From: Cellvibrionales bacterium UBA7375
GTDB taxonomy: Bacteria > Pseudomonadota > Gammaproteobacteria > Pseudomonadales > Porticoccaceae
Length of the DNA stretch: 51,255 nt
NCBI GenBank assembly: GCA_949487135.1
Contig: CATAJQ010000029.1
Span: 1-51,255, forward strand
Direction of reading: 5' to 3'
The notes beneath the pieces are model-generated. The model had not been told where the DNA came from. It saw nothing but the letters and a program-made list of their open reading frames with translations, and ran no database searches. The position numbers and the translations under genes are program-made. The first letter of the stretch is position 1, and every line of letters starts with the position of its first letter. Below are positions 1 through 8,237 of this stretch, piece by piece.

Positions 1-892
1 CTGTGATAGATCCTACCTCAATGACATTAAGACCTAACTCAAATAACCTTGTTGTTGCCTCATGCCTTAAGTCATGAAATCTAAGATCCTCAATCCCTAG
101 CTTTGCACATGATCTTTTGAATGCTTGGGATACAGAGCCAGCTTTAACTTTGAAAACAAAACCTATGTCATGGCTTTTAAGGCTCATAAGTGTATTTATT
201 GCGCAGGGTGTCAGAGGTATTTCACGAGGATTGTTAGTTTTAGTGTCAGGTATTATGAGTGTCTTGTTTTGCCAGTCTAAATGTTGCCATTTCATACTGA
301 GTATTTCACTGCGTCTCATTGCAGTTTCTAATGCGAGTGTAATGATTATTTTGATTTCTATATTTGAAATATTGCTTTTGATCTGGGTTAGCTCTATATC
401 AGAGACTCTTCTATTTCTAGCGTTTGATACTATTGGGTATTTAACATTCGGAAAAGAGGGTATATGAATGCCCAGCTCGTTTTTAGCATATTTCAAAGCT
501 CGGAGAATAATACCTAGTTCTAGTTTAGTTGTAGCTGGACTCGCGTTGGTTAGCCTATGATTTCTGTAGTTTGAAAGACATTGTGAATTAACATCAATTA
601 CAGTGATGTCCCTTAAGCGTCTATTGATGATGCTTATATGTGCTCTGATAAAGCGCAGCGCCTTGAGGTTTCTTGAGGCACAACTATTGTAATATTTGTT
701 AAGAACATCGCTTAGAAGGGTTGTTTTAGCCTTTGCTGTATCCTCAAAGAGGCCACGTTCCATCTCTGATTCAACTTTTCTAGCCCATATGATGCCGTCA
801 GACTTCTTTAGGAATGTTTTACAGCATGTTGGATAGCCTTTCTTGCGAACTATTACTTTAGTTTTGTTATTTGTTGTAACGAATGAAGCCAT
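1..892 (-). CDS. Tyrosine-type site-specific recombinase (phage/island integrase), C-terminus beyond left edge
   Basis: The reading frame is open from an ATG at 892 to the window edge (297 residues) and has no stop, so the gene is partial. A good ribosome site (GAGG, 8 bases before the ATG) supports this start. Residues about 55-140 look like the N-terminal SAM-like core-binding domain. The catalytic domain follows, with the first catalytic Arg near 193 (AMRRSE), the beta-hairpin Lys near 218 (DTKTN) and the HxxR box near 273-276 (HDLRHE). The final His/Trp and the nucleophilic Tyr would lie just outside the window. The gene starts 88 bases beyond the 3' end of tRNA-Ile and reads away from it, the usual layout of an island integrase beside its attachment site. 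Family call is firm; whether the element is a phage, an island or a remnant cannot be seen from here. Confidence 0.9.
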   Translation of the reverse strand, partial: MASFVTTNNKTKVIVRKKGYPTCCKTFLKKSDGIIWARKVESEMERGLFEDTAKAKTTLLSDVLNKYYNSCASRNLKALRFIRAHISIINRRLRDITVIDVNSQCLSNYRNHRLTNASPATTKLELGIILRALKYAKNELGIHIPSFPNVKYPIVSNARNRRVSDIELTQIKSNISNIEIKIIITLALETAMRRSEILSMKWQHLDWQNKTLIIPDTKTNNPREIPLTPCAINTLMSLKSHDIGFVFKVKAGSVSQAFKRSCAKLGIEDLRFHDLRHEATTRLFELGLNVIEVGSIT

Positions 893-911
893 AACTGTTA
901 CCTCTACTGTA

Positions 912-936
912 CCTGATAAGTGAAAGTGATATCAGG
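912..936. repeat. Inverted repeat upstream of the integrase
   Basis: CCTGAT at 912-917 and ATCAGG at 931-936 form a perfect 6-bp inverted repeat with a 13-base spacer, 20 bases before the integrase start. It could be an operator or an integrase arm site; neither can be decided from sequence alone. Confidence 0.35.
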
Positions 937-980
937 GGAGTTGAGATAGAGCTATAAGATATTGATTTATATAGTGAAAA

Positions 981-1057
981 TGGTGGGCCCAGTAGGACTT
1001 GAACCTACGACCAATCGATTATGAGTCGACTGCTCTAACCAGCTGAGCTATGGGCCC
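981..1057 (-). tRNA. tRNA-Ile2 (CAU anticodon, lysidine-modified type)
   Basis: The reverse complement folds as a 77-nt cloverleaf with encoded CCA. The acceptor stem is GGGCCCA/TGGGCCC, the D-stem GCTC/GAGC, the anticodon arm GTCGA-CTCATAA-TCGAT and the T-arm GTAGG-TTCAAGT-CCTAC, with discriminator A. The anticodon is CAU. The anticodon-stem, variable-loop and T-loop sequence resembles the Escherichia coli ileX (Ile2) gene more than elongator or initiator Met tRNAs, so it is called as the minor isoleucine tRNA that reads AUA after TilS modification. It lies downstream of rpoD on the same strand, and its 3' end faces the integrase. Confidence 0.9.
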
Positions 1058-1062
1058 TTAAC

Positions 1063-1148
1063 TTGTCTTTTTGTCGCTAGGCGGTGTCGCGTGCTCACAA
1101 TTCTCGATCACATACATGGTGTATGCTCACTCTAATTGTTGTGCGGCT
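1063..1148. repeat. 86-bp hairpin repeat, copy 1
   Basis: First of two near-identical 86-bp direct repeats, starting 6 bases from the 5' end of the tRNA gene. It can fold on itself: CATACA at 1111-1116 pairs with TGTATG at 1120-1125 around a 3-base loop, enclosed by an outer ACAATT/AATTGT pairing. It matches copy 2 at all but about five positions. No coding content is supported; the open frame across both copies is repeat-driven. Confidence 0.85.
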
Positions 1149-1185
1149 CCTAGCCCATCAACAAAAATACTGCGTTATCTTTTAA

Positions 1186-1271
1186 TTGTCTTTTTGTCGC
1201 TAGGCGGTGTCGCGTGCTCACAATTCTTGATCACATACGTCTTGTATGCTCACTCTAGTTGTTGTGCGGCT
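1186..1271. repeat. 86-bp hairpin repeat, copy 2
   Basis: Second copy, 123 bp after the first and 25 bp from the end of rpoD. Two of the differences from copy 1 fall in the stems and turn Watson-Crick pairs into G-T wobbles (inner CATACG/TGTATG and outer ACAATT/AGTTGT), so the fold is kept. The differences otherwise lie in the hairpin loop and an unpaired segment. Probably a dispersed intergenic element, but no third copy was seen in this window. Confidence 0.85.
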
Positions 1272-1296
1272 TCAATCGAGGCAACAAATTGTTTAT

Positions 1297-3144
1297 TTAT
1301 TCGTCTATAAAGCTACGCAAATGGTCCGAGCGAGTAGGGTGGCGCAGCTTGCGTAGCGCTTTAGCTTCGATTTGACGAATACGCTCACGGGTTACATCGA
1401 ACTGTTTGCCAACTTCTTCAAGGGTATGATCAGTGTTCATATCAATACCAAAACGCATTCTAAGTACCTTAGCTTCACGAGCGGTGAGGCTACCGAGTAC
1501 ATTGCGAGTTGAGTCGGTAAGGTTTGACTTAGTCGCCTCATCAACTGGCAGAGCAATAGTGGTATCTTCGATTAGATCGCCAATATTAGCATCTTCATCT
1601 TCACCAATTGGCGTTTCCATCGAGATCGGCTCTTTGGCGATTTTAAGGACCTTGCGAATCTTATCTTCTGGCATTTCCATGCGTTCTGCTAATTCTTCAG
1701 GTGTGGGTTCACGTCCCATTTCTTGAAGCATTTGACGCGAAATACGATTGAGTTTGTTGATCGTTTCAATCATATGCACTGGAATACGAATCGTTCTTGC
1801 TTGGTCGGCAATAGATCGTGTAATTGCCTGACGAATCCACCAGGTGGCATAAGTTGAGAACTTATAACCACGGCGATATTCAAATTTATCAACCGCTTTC
1901 ATAAGGCCGATATTTCCTTCTTGGATAAGATCGAGGAACTGCAGGCCGCGGTTGGTATATTTTTTGGCGATAGAGATTACTAGTCGCAAGTTGGCTTCTA
2001 CCATCTCTTTCTTTGCGCGACGAGCCATAGCTTCACCCATGGTGACTCGGCGATTAATATCTTTTATTTGCGCAATACTAAGTTGGTTTTCTGATTCAAC
2101 TTGAGCGAGTTTGCGCTGACAGCGAAGAATTTCGTGTTCTTGGTTTTTCAAACCATTGGCCCAATCGGCGCCAGAGTCAACCAGTTTGCTTACCCATTCC
2201 ATATCAGTTTCATTGGTTGGGAAGCTTTTGATAAAATCTTTACGTGGCATTTTGGCGTATCGTAGGCACAGACGCATAATGGCACGTTCTTCTGCCCGAA
2301 TTCTTTCAACAGCGCTTCTGACCATGCCAATTAAAGGGTCGAACTGACGTGGCGTAAGTTTTAAATATTTAAAGACGTCTGCTAGGTCTTCTAAATTTTG
2401 CTGTGAAGCTTTGCCATCTCGACCATAGCGAGTAATGCTACGCTCGGTTTTGACGAGTTGCTCACGAATTTCTTCAAAGCGACGGTTAGCTTCTTCAGGA
2501 TCTAAACCGCCCTCATTTTCTTCTTCTGCATCCTCGTCATCATCATCGTCATCGCTTCCGCCGTTGGCTAGCTTTTCGGCTTCTGCTGCCTGTTGCTGAG
2601 CAAGAGCTGAGGGAACATGCTCCATCGGATTAAGATAACCGCTGATTAGATCTGTAAGTTTGCGTTCGCCAGCAAGTACAAGATTCCATTCGGCAATAAC
2701 TGCACTTACGGTTGAAGGCCAGTCAGAGATAGCTGACATTAGCTCTCTTGTGCCTTCTTCGATTCTTTTGGCGATTTCAATCTCGCCTTCTCTGGTAAGT
2801 AGTTCAACAGAACCCATTTCACGCATATACATACGAACCGGGTCAGTGGTTCTATGCTGTTCTGATTCAACAGAGGCTAAAGCGGCTGCGGCTTCGGCGG
2901 CCGCTACCTCATCGGGAGTGTTCACCCCAGAGACCATCAGTAGAGATTCAGCATCGGGTGCAGTTTCGAAAACTGTGATACCCATATCGTTGATCATTTG
3001 AATGATATCTTCGACCTGCTCAGGGTCTGCAATGCCCTCAGGGAGATGATCATTTACTTCAGCATAAGTCAGGTAGCCTTGCTCACGCCCTTTGGCAATA
3101 AGATCTTTGATTCCGGATTGCTGACTTTTTAGATTATCGCTCAT
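1297..3144 (-). CDS. rpoD: RNA polymerase primary sigma factor RpoD (sigma-70)
   Basis: The housekeeping sigma factor directs core RNA polymerase to -10/-35 promoters. The 615-residue protein matches E. coli RpoD along its length: region 1.1 with the [18 protein letters not shown] segment, region 1.2 ([13 protein letters not shown]), a non-conserved region with an acidic run near 197-211, region 2 with the -10-reading helix ([13 protein letters not shown], about 430-445), region 3, and region 4.2 with a helix-turn-helix ([10 protein letters not shown]) at the C-terminus. The frame can be extended 13 codons to a TTG at 3183, but the ATG at 3144 matches the family N-terminus and is preferred. 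Last gene of the rpsU-yqeY-dnaG-rpoD unit, 106 bases after dnaG. Confidence 0.98.
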   Translation of the reverse strand: MSDNLKSQQSGIKDLIAKGREQGYLTYAEVNDHLPEGIADPEQVEDIIQMINDMGITVFETAPDAESLLMVSGVNTPDEVAAAEAAAALASVESEQHRTTDPVRMYMREMGSVELLTREGEIEIAKRIEEGTRELMSAISDWPSTVSAVIAEWNLVLAGERKLTDLISGYLNPMEHVPSALAQQQAAEAEKLANGGSDDDDDDEDAEEENEGGLDPEEANRRFEEIREQLVKTERSITRYGRDGKASQQNLEDLADVFKYLKLTPRQFDPLIGMVRSAVERIRAEERAIMRLCLRYAKMPRKDFIKSFPTNETDMEWVSKLVDSGADWANGLKNQEHEILRCQRKLAQVESENQLSIAQIKDINRRVTMGEAMARRAKKEMVEANLRLVISIAKKYTNRGLQFLDLIQEGNIGLMKAVDKFEYRRGYKFSTYATWWIRQAITRSIADQARTIRIPVHMIETINKLNRISRQMLQEMGREPTPEELAERMEMPEDKIRKVLKIAKEPISMETPIGEDEDANIGDLIEDTTIALPVDEATKSNLTDSTRNVLGSLTAREAKVLRMRFGIDMNTDHTLEEVGKQFDVTRERIRQIEAKALRKLRHPTRSDHLRSFIDE

Positions 3145-3250
3145 AGTTTTAATACTGTTATATGCGCTTGAAATGGCGCGCAATTATATCGAAAAAAATA
3201 TCTAATGTCGCAGTAATTTTGGATTTTACTGTAGATATTGGCATTTTTTA

Positions 3251-5185
3251 CTACAGGGTAAGCAATCTTTGCTTAATTTGTTGTTTGAGGCTATCTGATT
3301 TTCCATCCTCAGGTAGCTCTAATCTTAGTCTATGTAGTTGTTTTATTTGCCTTTCATCCAGTTTTTCTTGCTTGAGTATATGTTCAGCTTTTTCGCTTGC
3401 TGGAAGGCTATAAAAGGCATTTTTAATCACATGTTTATAAACATCACAAAACTCTTGGTTATCATCTCTACCGGTGCCCGAAGGCGGGTGATAGAGTTCG
3501 ATTGCGGCTAGTTCCTGCAACGTCTGTGTTTCTTGAGAGTTGCTGTAAGTACCGTGCCAATATGCAAATATATGTGATGGCTTGTAATCTGGATTACTTT
3601 TTACCACTTTAAGTAATTTTAAAAATAGCGCTGTCTCTGAGTCTGTTGAAGCCGCTAGCAACTCAGTGTTATCAATATGCTCAGCGAGTTGTGGATGATT
3701 AATTAGCAATGCAGTCAGATGTTTGATTGGCGTAAGACGTATTTTTGATGGTCTTTCTGCACCAGCATCGGGGACAAAACCATAGTCATCAGAAGCGGGT
3801 ATGGGTTCAGATGCCCAGTCTTGAGAGGCCTGCGCTTGCGATTGTATATTGTTCGCACTGGGCTCTCTAGCTTCTATATAGCTGCTAGTTTGGTTGCCAA
3901 CATAGGTTTTAAGATCGTCGACGCCAATACCGGTCTTTCTAGATAGCTCTTCGAGCATTAGCTGCTTGAAGACACCCTGAGGAATTCGATTGATTTTTGG
4001 CGCGCTCAATTTGCTGAGTTTGGCTTTGCCTTCGCCAGTTTCAATATCAATGCCATTGGATAATTCTTCAAAGAGGAATTCAGACAGTGGTGTAGCATTT
4101 TCAATTTTTGCTTTGAACTTTTCTGTACCTAAATTTCTCACCATGGTATCTGGGTCTTCACCATCGGGTAAGAATAAAAATTTTGCGGTGACGCCATCGC
4201 GCATTTCTGGCAGGGCTATATCCAATGAGCGCGAGGCGGCTCGGCGTCCGGCGCTATCACCATCAAAGCAAAAAACAATTTCACTGGTGTATCTAAACAA
4301 TTTTTGCAAATGATTGTCGGTGAGGGCGGTACCCAATGTGGCAACGGCGTTATTTATACCAAACTGTGCAAGGGCAATTACATCCATATAGCCCTCTACC
4401 ATCAGTAGATAGGGTATTTCTTTGAGTGCTTGGCGCGCTTCATAGAGCCCATAAAGTTCTCTGCCCTTATGGAAAACGGGTGTTTCAGGCGAGTTAAGGT
4501 ATTTTGGTGTGCTGTCATCAAGTACACGACCACCAAAGCCTAGTGTTCGACCGCGCTGATCGCGAATGGGGAACATAATGCGATGACGAAATCGATCGTA
4601 CTGCTTTTTTTCTTCGGGTTTAACAACAAGCATGCCTGTATCGGCCAGCAATTTGGTTTTTTCGTCGTTGGTGGCCACGGCTTTGATTAAATTATCCCAA
4701 CCCTTTGGGGCAAAACCGATGCCAAATTGTGCGGCAATTTGTCCCGTTAAACCCCGCGATTTTAGGTAGTTAACGGCACTTTTCGCTTCATCAGAACGCA
4801 ATTTTTTTCGGAAAAATTTATCGACTTCAGTTAAGACGCTGTACAAGTCATCACGACGTTGTTTGGCTTCGGGGTTGGCAACTGCCTCTCTGGGAACCTC
4901 TAGGCCAACATGCTTTGCCAGCAGTTCCACAGCGGGCAAGAAATCAAGTCGATCATGCTCCATGATAAAGCTGAGTGCATTACCACCGGCACCACAGCCA
5001 AAGCAGTAATAAAACTGCTTATCTTGAACCACGGTGAAGGAGGGTGTTTTTTCTTCGTGAAAAGGGCAGCAAGCCTTATGGCTTTTGCCCATTTTTTTAA
5101 GCGGTACACGACTATTGACTACATCGATTATATCGACGCGGTCTAGAAGATCATCTATAAAAGATTGTGGAATTAAGCCTGCCAT
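3251..5185 (-). CDS. dnaG: DNA primase DnaG
   Basis: Makes RNA primers at the replication fork in partnership with DnaB helicase. The 644-residue protein has the CHC2 zinc-binding domain (Cys40, His43, Cys61, Cys64) and the RNA-polymerase basic region. The Toprim fold follows, with its Glu motif (LMVEGYMDVIAL, about 261-272) and the acidic FDGDSAGR box. A linker leads to a C-terminal DnaB-interaction domain, more variable as expected. The start is an ATG at 5185 with the usual MAGLIPQSFIDDLL N-terminus. It lies 65 bases downstream of yqeY. Length and domain order are normal for a gammaproteobacterial primase. Confidence 0.98.
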   Translation of the reverse strand: MAGLIPQSFIDDLLDRVDIIDVVNSRVPLKKMGKSHKACCPFHEEKTPSFTVVQDKQFYYCFGCGAGGNALSFIMEHDRLDFLPAVELLAKHVGLEVPREAVANPEAKQRRDDLYSVLTEVDKFFRKKLRSDEAKSAVNYLKSRGLTGQIAAQFGIGFAPKGWDNLIKAVATNDEKTKLLADTGMLVVKPEEKKQYDRFRHRIMFPIRDQRGRTLGFGGRVLDDSTPKYLNSPETPVFHKGRELYGLYEARQALKEIPYLLMVEGYMDVIALAQFGINNAVATLGTALTDNHLQKLFRYTSEIVFCFDGDSAGRRAASRSLDIALPEMRDGVTAKFLFLPDGEDPDTMVRNLGTEKFKAKIENATPLSEFLFEELSNGIDIETGEGKAKLSKLSAPKINRIPQGVFKQLMLEELSRKTGIGVDDLKTYVGNQTSSYIEAREPSANNIQSQAQASQDWASEPIPASDDYGFVPDAGAERPSKIRLTPIKHLTALLINHPQLAEHIDNTELLAASTDSETALFLKLLKVVKSNPDYKPSHIFAYWHGTYSNSQETQTLQELAAIELYHPPSGTGRDDNQEFCDVYKHVIKNAFYSLPASEKAEHILKQEKLDERQIKQLHRLRLELPEDGKSDSLKQQIKQRLLTL

Positions 5186-5250
5186 GATTCCAGTGTAAGC
5201 TATTTAATTTGCCTATAGTGTAACTGGTTATGGCAGGAAATAAACGGTGT

Positions 5251-5697
5251 TTATTGAGCGAGTGCTTTTTTAACTCCGATGCTAACAACGCCAGCATCAG
5301 CTCTACCTTGAATTTGCGGCTTTAAAATACCCATCACCTTACCCATATCGCGCATTGATTCTGCGCCTGTAGCGGCAATTGCAGCCTGAATAAGCTCAAC
5401 AATTTCCTGCGCTGTAAGGGCGGTTGGCAAAAAGTCTTGTATAACATCAATTTCTGCAATTTCAATAGCGGCCAATTCGTCGCGCCCAGCAGCTTCATAT
5501 TGAGTGATAGAGTCGCGGCGCTGTTTGACCATTTTATCCATAATGGCCACCAGACGCTGGTCATCGATCTCAATGCGCTCATCAACTTCTATACGTTTTA
5601 CTTCAGCTTGGATTAAGCGAATTGCGCCTAAACGCGGCTTATCTTTTGCACGCATAGCGTCTTTCATTGCATTGTTGATTTCAGCTTTAAGACTCAT
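5251..5697 (-). CDS. GatB/YqeY domain protein
   Basis: A 148-residue stand-alone YqeY protein. It resembles the C-terminal tail domain of the GatB amidotransferase subunit, which contacts tRNA. Recognisable segments are the N-terminal helix LKAEINNAMKDAMRAKD and the C-terminal MRDMGKVMGILKPQIQGRAD, typical of the family. The cellular role of the lone domain is not settled. It sits between rpsU and dnaG, an arrangement seen in pseudomonads and relatives, and probably shares their transcript by readthrough of the terminator after rpsU. Assignment to the family is firm; no function is claimed. Confidence 0.93.
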   Translation of the reverse strand: MSLKAEINNAMKDAMRAKDKPRLGAIRLIQAEVKRIEVDERIEIDDQRLVAIMDKMVKQRRDSITQYEAAGRDELAAIEIAEIDVIQDFLPTALTAQEIVELIQAAIAATGAESMRDMGKVMGILKPQIQGRADAGVVSIGVKKALAQ

Positions 5698-5751
5698 GGC
5701 CGTACTCCATTGGGGTAAATATTAATTAACAGCTTCGATTGCTAGAAACAC

Positions 5752-5775
5752 AAAAAGCGCCCTGTGGCGCTCTTT
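5752..5775 (-). terminator. Rho-independent terminator after rpsU
   Basis: On the minus strand AGCGCC-ACAG-GGCGCT makes a 6-bp perfect stem, extendable by three A-T pairs and one wobble, and runs into TTTTTG. It lies about 40 bases beyond the rpsU stop and before yqeY. E. coli has a comparable partial terminator between rpsU and dnaG that lets S21 be made in excess over primase and sigma. Confidence 0.8.
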
Positions 5776-5813
5776 GCTAGATAACTGAACTATACTTCGC
5801 CGTTAGCGAGAGT

Positions 5814-6029
5814 CTAGTATAACCTTTGGAACTTGCGTGATTCGCGTGAAACCTTTTTAAGGTTACGCTTTACAGCTGCAGCGCCTTTACGCTTACGTTC
5901 CCAGGTTGGTTTCTCATAAAATTCTTTAGAGCGAACCTTAGCTAGAATTCCTGCTTTTTCACATGAACGTTTGAAGCGTCTTAGCGCTACGTCAAACGGC
6001 TCATTTTCTTTAATACGCACACTTGGCAT
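5814..6029 (-). CDS. rpsU: 30S ribosomal protein bS21
   Basis: Small-subunit protein near the platform that helps initiation-site pairing with 16S rRNA. The 71-residue, highly basic sequence is full length and near canonical, beginning [20 protein letters not shown] and ending in an Arg/Lys-rich helix. The start is an ATG at 6029. It is the first gene of the macromolecular-synthesis operon and diverges from tsaD, as in E. coli. Confidence 0.98.
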   Translation of the reverse strand: MPSVRIKENEPFDVALRRFKRSCEKAGILAKVRSKEFYEKPTWERKRKGAAAVKRNLKKVSRESRKFQRLY

Positions 6030-6102
6030 TGATGCATAATCCTGTCGTTATAAAAGTATAAACAACAATTTAAATAAACTGCTGCTCTGTAAGGGCGCGT
6101 AG

Positions 6103-6131
6103 TCTATACATTTACCCCTATTGATGCAAAA
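6103..6131 (-). promoter_or_regulatory. Candidate sigma-70 promoter for rpsU
   Basis: On the minus strand a -10-like TATAGA (6108-6103) lies 15-17 bases after a TTTTGCAT stretch that offers a weak -35. The bases after the -10 are G+C-rich (CTACGCGCCC), a discriminator type common at stringently controlled ribosomal promoters. Judged by eye only. Confidence 0.4.
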
Positions 6132-6319
6132 TCTTTTTGCTCTTTTCGTGAGTTTTTAGCGGTTTTGGTCATAAATATGGGTCGAAAATGTTTGAGATAA
6201 GCCTATTTTATCTATTTTTAGTGACTTTTCGCGGTGGAAAAAAATAGCTCAATGGGTTCACACAAACCATGATTGAGGTTAAAGTTGCAGGCCTTATTTG
6301 TCGATCCAAAAAGTTAAAT

Positions 6320-7354
6320 ATGCTGGTACTTGGAATTGAAACATCCTGCGATGAAACTGGTTTTGCTGTTTATGACAGCGAGCGAGGTCTGTTAGCGCAT
6401 AGTCTTTATTCTCAAGTGGCTCTTCATGCAGATTTTGGTGGCGTAGTGCCTGAGCTAGCTTCTCGTGATCACGTAAGAAAGATACTGCCTATGTTAAATG
6501 AGGTTCTTACTAAAGCTGATATTGAAAAATCGGCGATTGACGGTATAGCCTACACTGCAGGTCCGGGTTTGATGGGTGCGTTAATGGTGGGTGGTGCAAT
6601 GGCCACAGCGTTGGGTTTTACTTTGGATGTACCTGTTATCGGTGTACATCATATGGAAGGGCACTTATTAGCACCTATGTTAGAAGAAACACCACCAGAT
6701 TTCCCTTTTGTAGCATTATTGGTTTCCGGTGGACACACACAGTTGGTATTGGTTGAGGCAATTGGTAAATATCAACTCCTAGGGGAATCCCTTGATGATG
6801 CCGCCGGTGAAGCCTTTGATAAAACTGCCAAGATGCTTGATTTAGATTATCCAGGTGGCCCAGTATTAGCTGGTTTGGCGGAACAGGGGCAGACGGAACG
6901 CTTCGATTTTCCTCGGCCAATGACTGATCGCCCCGGGCTCGACTTTAGTTTTTCTGGATTGAAAACTCATACCAGAAACCTTATCGAGAAATATCGCGGT
7001 GTTGATGTGCTTCCTGATGATCAAACCATCTTCGATATCTGTGCAGGATTTCAAGAGGCTGTGGTCGATACTTTAGTGATCAAATGCAGACGTGCACTCG
7101 AGCAAACAGGCATGCATAGGTTAGTTATTGCAGGTGGTGTTTCTGCCAATAAGCGTTTGCGTGAAAAATTAGAGGTACAATTAGCTAAAAATAATGCACA
7201 AGTATTTTATGCACGCCATGAATTTTGTACTGATAATGGCGCTATGATTGCCTATGCTGGTTGTCAGCGATTACTGGCGGGTGAAACTAGCGATTTAGCA
7301 CTATCGGTTACGCCTCGATGGCCGCTGCAAGACCTTTCTTCAATTAAGGAATAA
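6320..7354 (+). CDS. tsaD: tRNA t6A37 threonylcarbamoyltransferase TsaD
   Basis: Transfers the threonylcarbamoyl group from TC-AMP to A37 of ANN-decoding tRNAs, with TsaB and TsaE, in the cytoplasm. The ASKHA-type protein of 344 residues starts with [14 protein letters not shown], has the metal-binding [10 protein letters not shown] segment near residues 110-118, the SGGHTQL loop, and a C-terminal [10 protein letters not shown] motif. The frame opens at 6269, but the ATG at 6320 gives the family N-terminus and is preferred; no strong ribosome site precedes either. Divergent from rpsU, and followed 5 bases later by folB. The TC-AMP synthase homologue at 30.7 kb belongs to the TsaC/YciO superfamily that supplies this step. 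Confidence 0.97.
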   Translation: MLVLGIETSCDETGFAVYDSERGLLAHSLYSQVALHADFGGVVPELASRDHVRKILPMLNEVLTKADIEKSAIDGIAYTAGPGLMGALMVGGAMATALGFTLDVPVIGVHHMEGHLLAPMLEETPPDFPFVALLVSGGHTQLVLVEAIGKYQLLGESLDDAAGEAFDKTAKMLDLDYPGGPVLAGLAEQGQTERFDFPRPMTDRPGLDFSFSGLKTHTRNLIEKYRGVDVLPDDQTIFDICAGFQEAVVDTLVIKCRRALEQTGMHRLVIAGGVSANKRLREKLEVQLAKNNAQVFYARHEFCTDNGAMIAYAGCQRLLAGETSDLALSVTPRWPLQDLSSIKE

Positions 7355-7359
7355 AGTTA

Positions 7360-7731
7360 ATGGATATTGTTTATATTAGAGATTTGCGTATAGAAACCAT
7401 CATTGGCATCTACGACTGGGAGCGCGAGGTAAAGCAAACCGTTAGTTTAGATTTAGAAATGGCTCATGATATTCGCAAAGCGGGTGAAACTGACGATATT
7501 CAGTATGCGTTGAATTACAAGTCCATCGCAAAGCGTCTGATTGCCTTTATCGAAGGTAGTGAATTTTTGCTGGTAGAGCGCATGGCTGAGGAGGTCGCGG
7601 CAATTGTGCTCAATGAATTTTCTGTTCCCTGGTTAAAGTTGCGAGTTAGTAAGCCGGGTGCCTTGCGTGGATCTAAGGATGTCGGAATATTGATCCAGCG
7701 CGGCGTTAAGCCTGAAGGGGTTGCTGTTTAA
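7360..7731 (+). CDS. folB: Dihydroneopterin aldolase FolB
   Basis: Cleaves 7,8-dihydroneopterin to 6-hydroxymethyl-dihydropterin and glycolaldehyde in folate synthesis. The 123-residue sequence has the family N-terminus (IVYIRDLRIETIIGIYDWE, with the conserved Glu) and the C-terminal KPGALRGSKDVGI segment carrying the catalytic Lys. Length is normal. It starts 5 bases after tsaD and its stop overlaps the folK start (TAATG), so translational coupling with folK is likely. Confidence 0.95.
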   Translation: MDIVYIRDLRIETIIGIYDWEREVKQTVSLDLEMAHDIRKAGETDDIQYALNYKSIAKRLIAFIEGSEFLLVERMAEEVAAIVLNEFSVPWLKLRVSKPGALRGSKDVGILIQRGVKPEGVAV

Positions 7732-8237
7732 TGTCATTGGTTTACCTTAGCCTTGGTAGCAATATTGAACGAGAGCATCATATAGGGGCGGCGCTTGATG
7801 CACTGGCTGATTTTTTTGGTGATCTAGAGATTTCTACTGTTTATGAATCTATTGCCGTGGGTTTTGAGGGGGATAGTTTTTATAACCTCGTGGTAGGAAT
7901 AAATTCAGATCTGGCGGTGAGCGAGATAACTAAAATCCTTAAGCATATTGAGGATTGTAATGGCCGCGACCGCAGTGCGCCAAAATTTGGTCCGCGAAGT
8001 TTGGATATTGATATTTTGACGGTTGATGCATTGGCTGGCGAAATAGATGGGATTAATCTGCCGCGCAATGAAGTGCTTAAAAATGCCTTTGTGTTGCAGC
8101 CCCTAGCGGAATTAGCCGCAGATATGCTCCACCCGTTGACGGGTAAAACTATAGGTCAGCACTGGCAAGAATTCGATAAGGCCAGTCAACAGTTATGGTC
8201 GGTTAAATTTGACTGGCAACCCCCAGTTAAAGGCTAG
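7731..8237 (+). CDS. folK: 6-hydroxymethyl-7,8-dihydropterin pyrophosphokinase FolK
   Basis: Transfers pyrophosphate from ATP to hydroxymethyl-dihydropterin, the step after FolB. The 168-residue protein starts VYLSLGSNIE, has the RDRSAPKFGPRSLDIDIL signature of the family with its metal-binding Asp pair, and ends normally. The start codon overlaps the folB stop. Its 3' end overlaps that of the convergent SDR gene by 11 bases, so there is no room for a separate terminator between them. Confidence 0.95.
   Translation: MSLVYLSLGSNIEREHHIGAALDALADFFGDLEISTVYESIAVGFEGDSFYNLVVGINSDLAVSEITKILKHIEDCNGRDRSAPKFGPRSLDIDILTVDALAGEIDGINLPRNEVLKNAFVLQPLAELAADMLHPLTGKTIGQHWQEFDKASQQLWSVKFDWQPPVKG

Noticed and set aside
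117-467. Plus-strand open frame of 116 codons at the left end
   Set aside because: It lies antisense to the integrase frame, which carries clear catalytic motifs; the hydrophobic product is a reading-frame artefact.
1071-1310. Plus-strand open frame of 79 codons across the hairpin repeats
   Set aside because: The peptide is a near-duplicate of itself because it reads through both 86-bp repeats; no ribosome site, and it runs into rpoD on the other strand.
2517-2560. Short triplet repeat (cat/cgt runs) as a microsatellite
   Set aside because: It is the coding sequence of the acidic Asp/Glu run in RpoD, present in many sigma-70 proteins.
3144-3183. Longer rpoD from a TTG
   Set aside because: The extra 13 residues are not part of the sigma-70 N-terminus; the ATG at 3144 fits the family.
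6195-6213. Inverted repeat AGATAA/TTATCT followed by ATTTTTA upstream of tsaD, as a terminator
   Set aside because: The stem is all weak pairs and no gene on the plus strand ends before it; it may be chance in A+T-rich sequence.
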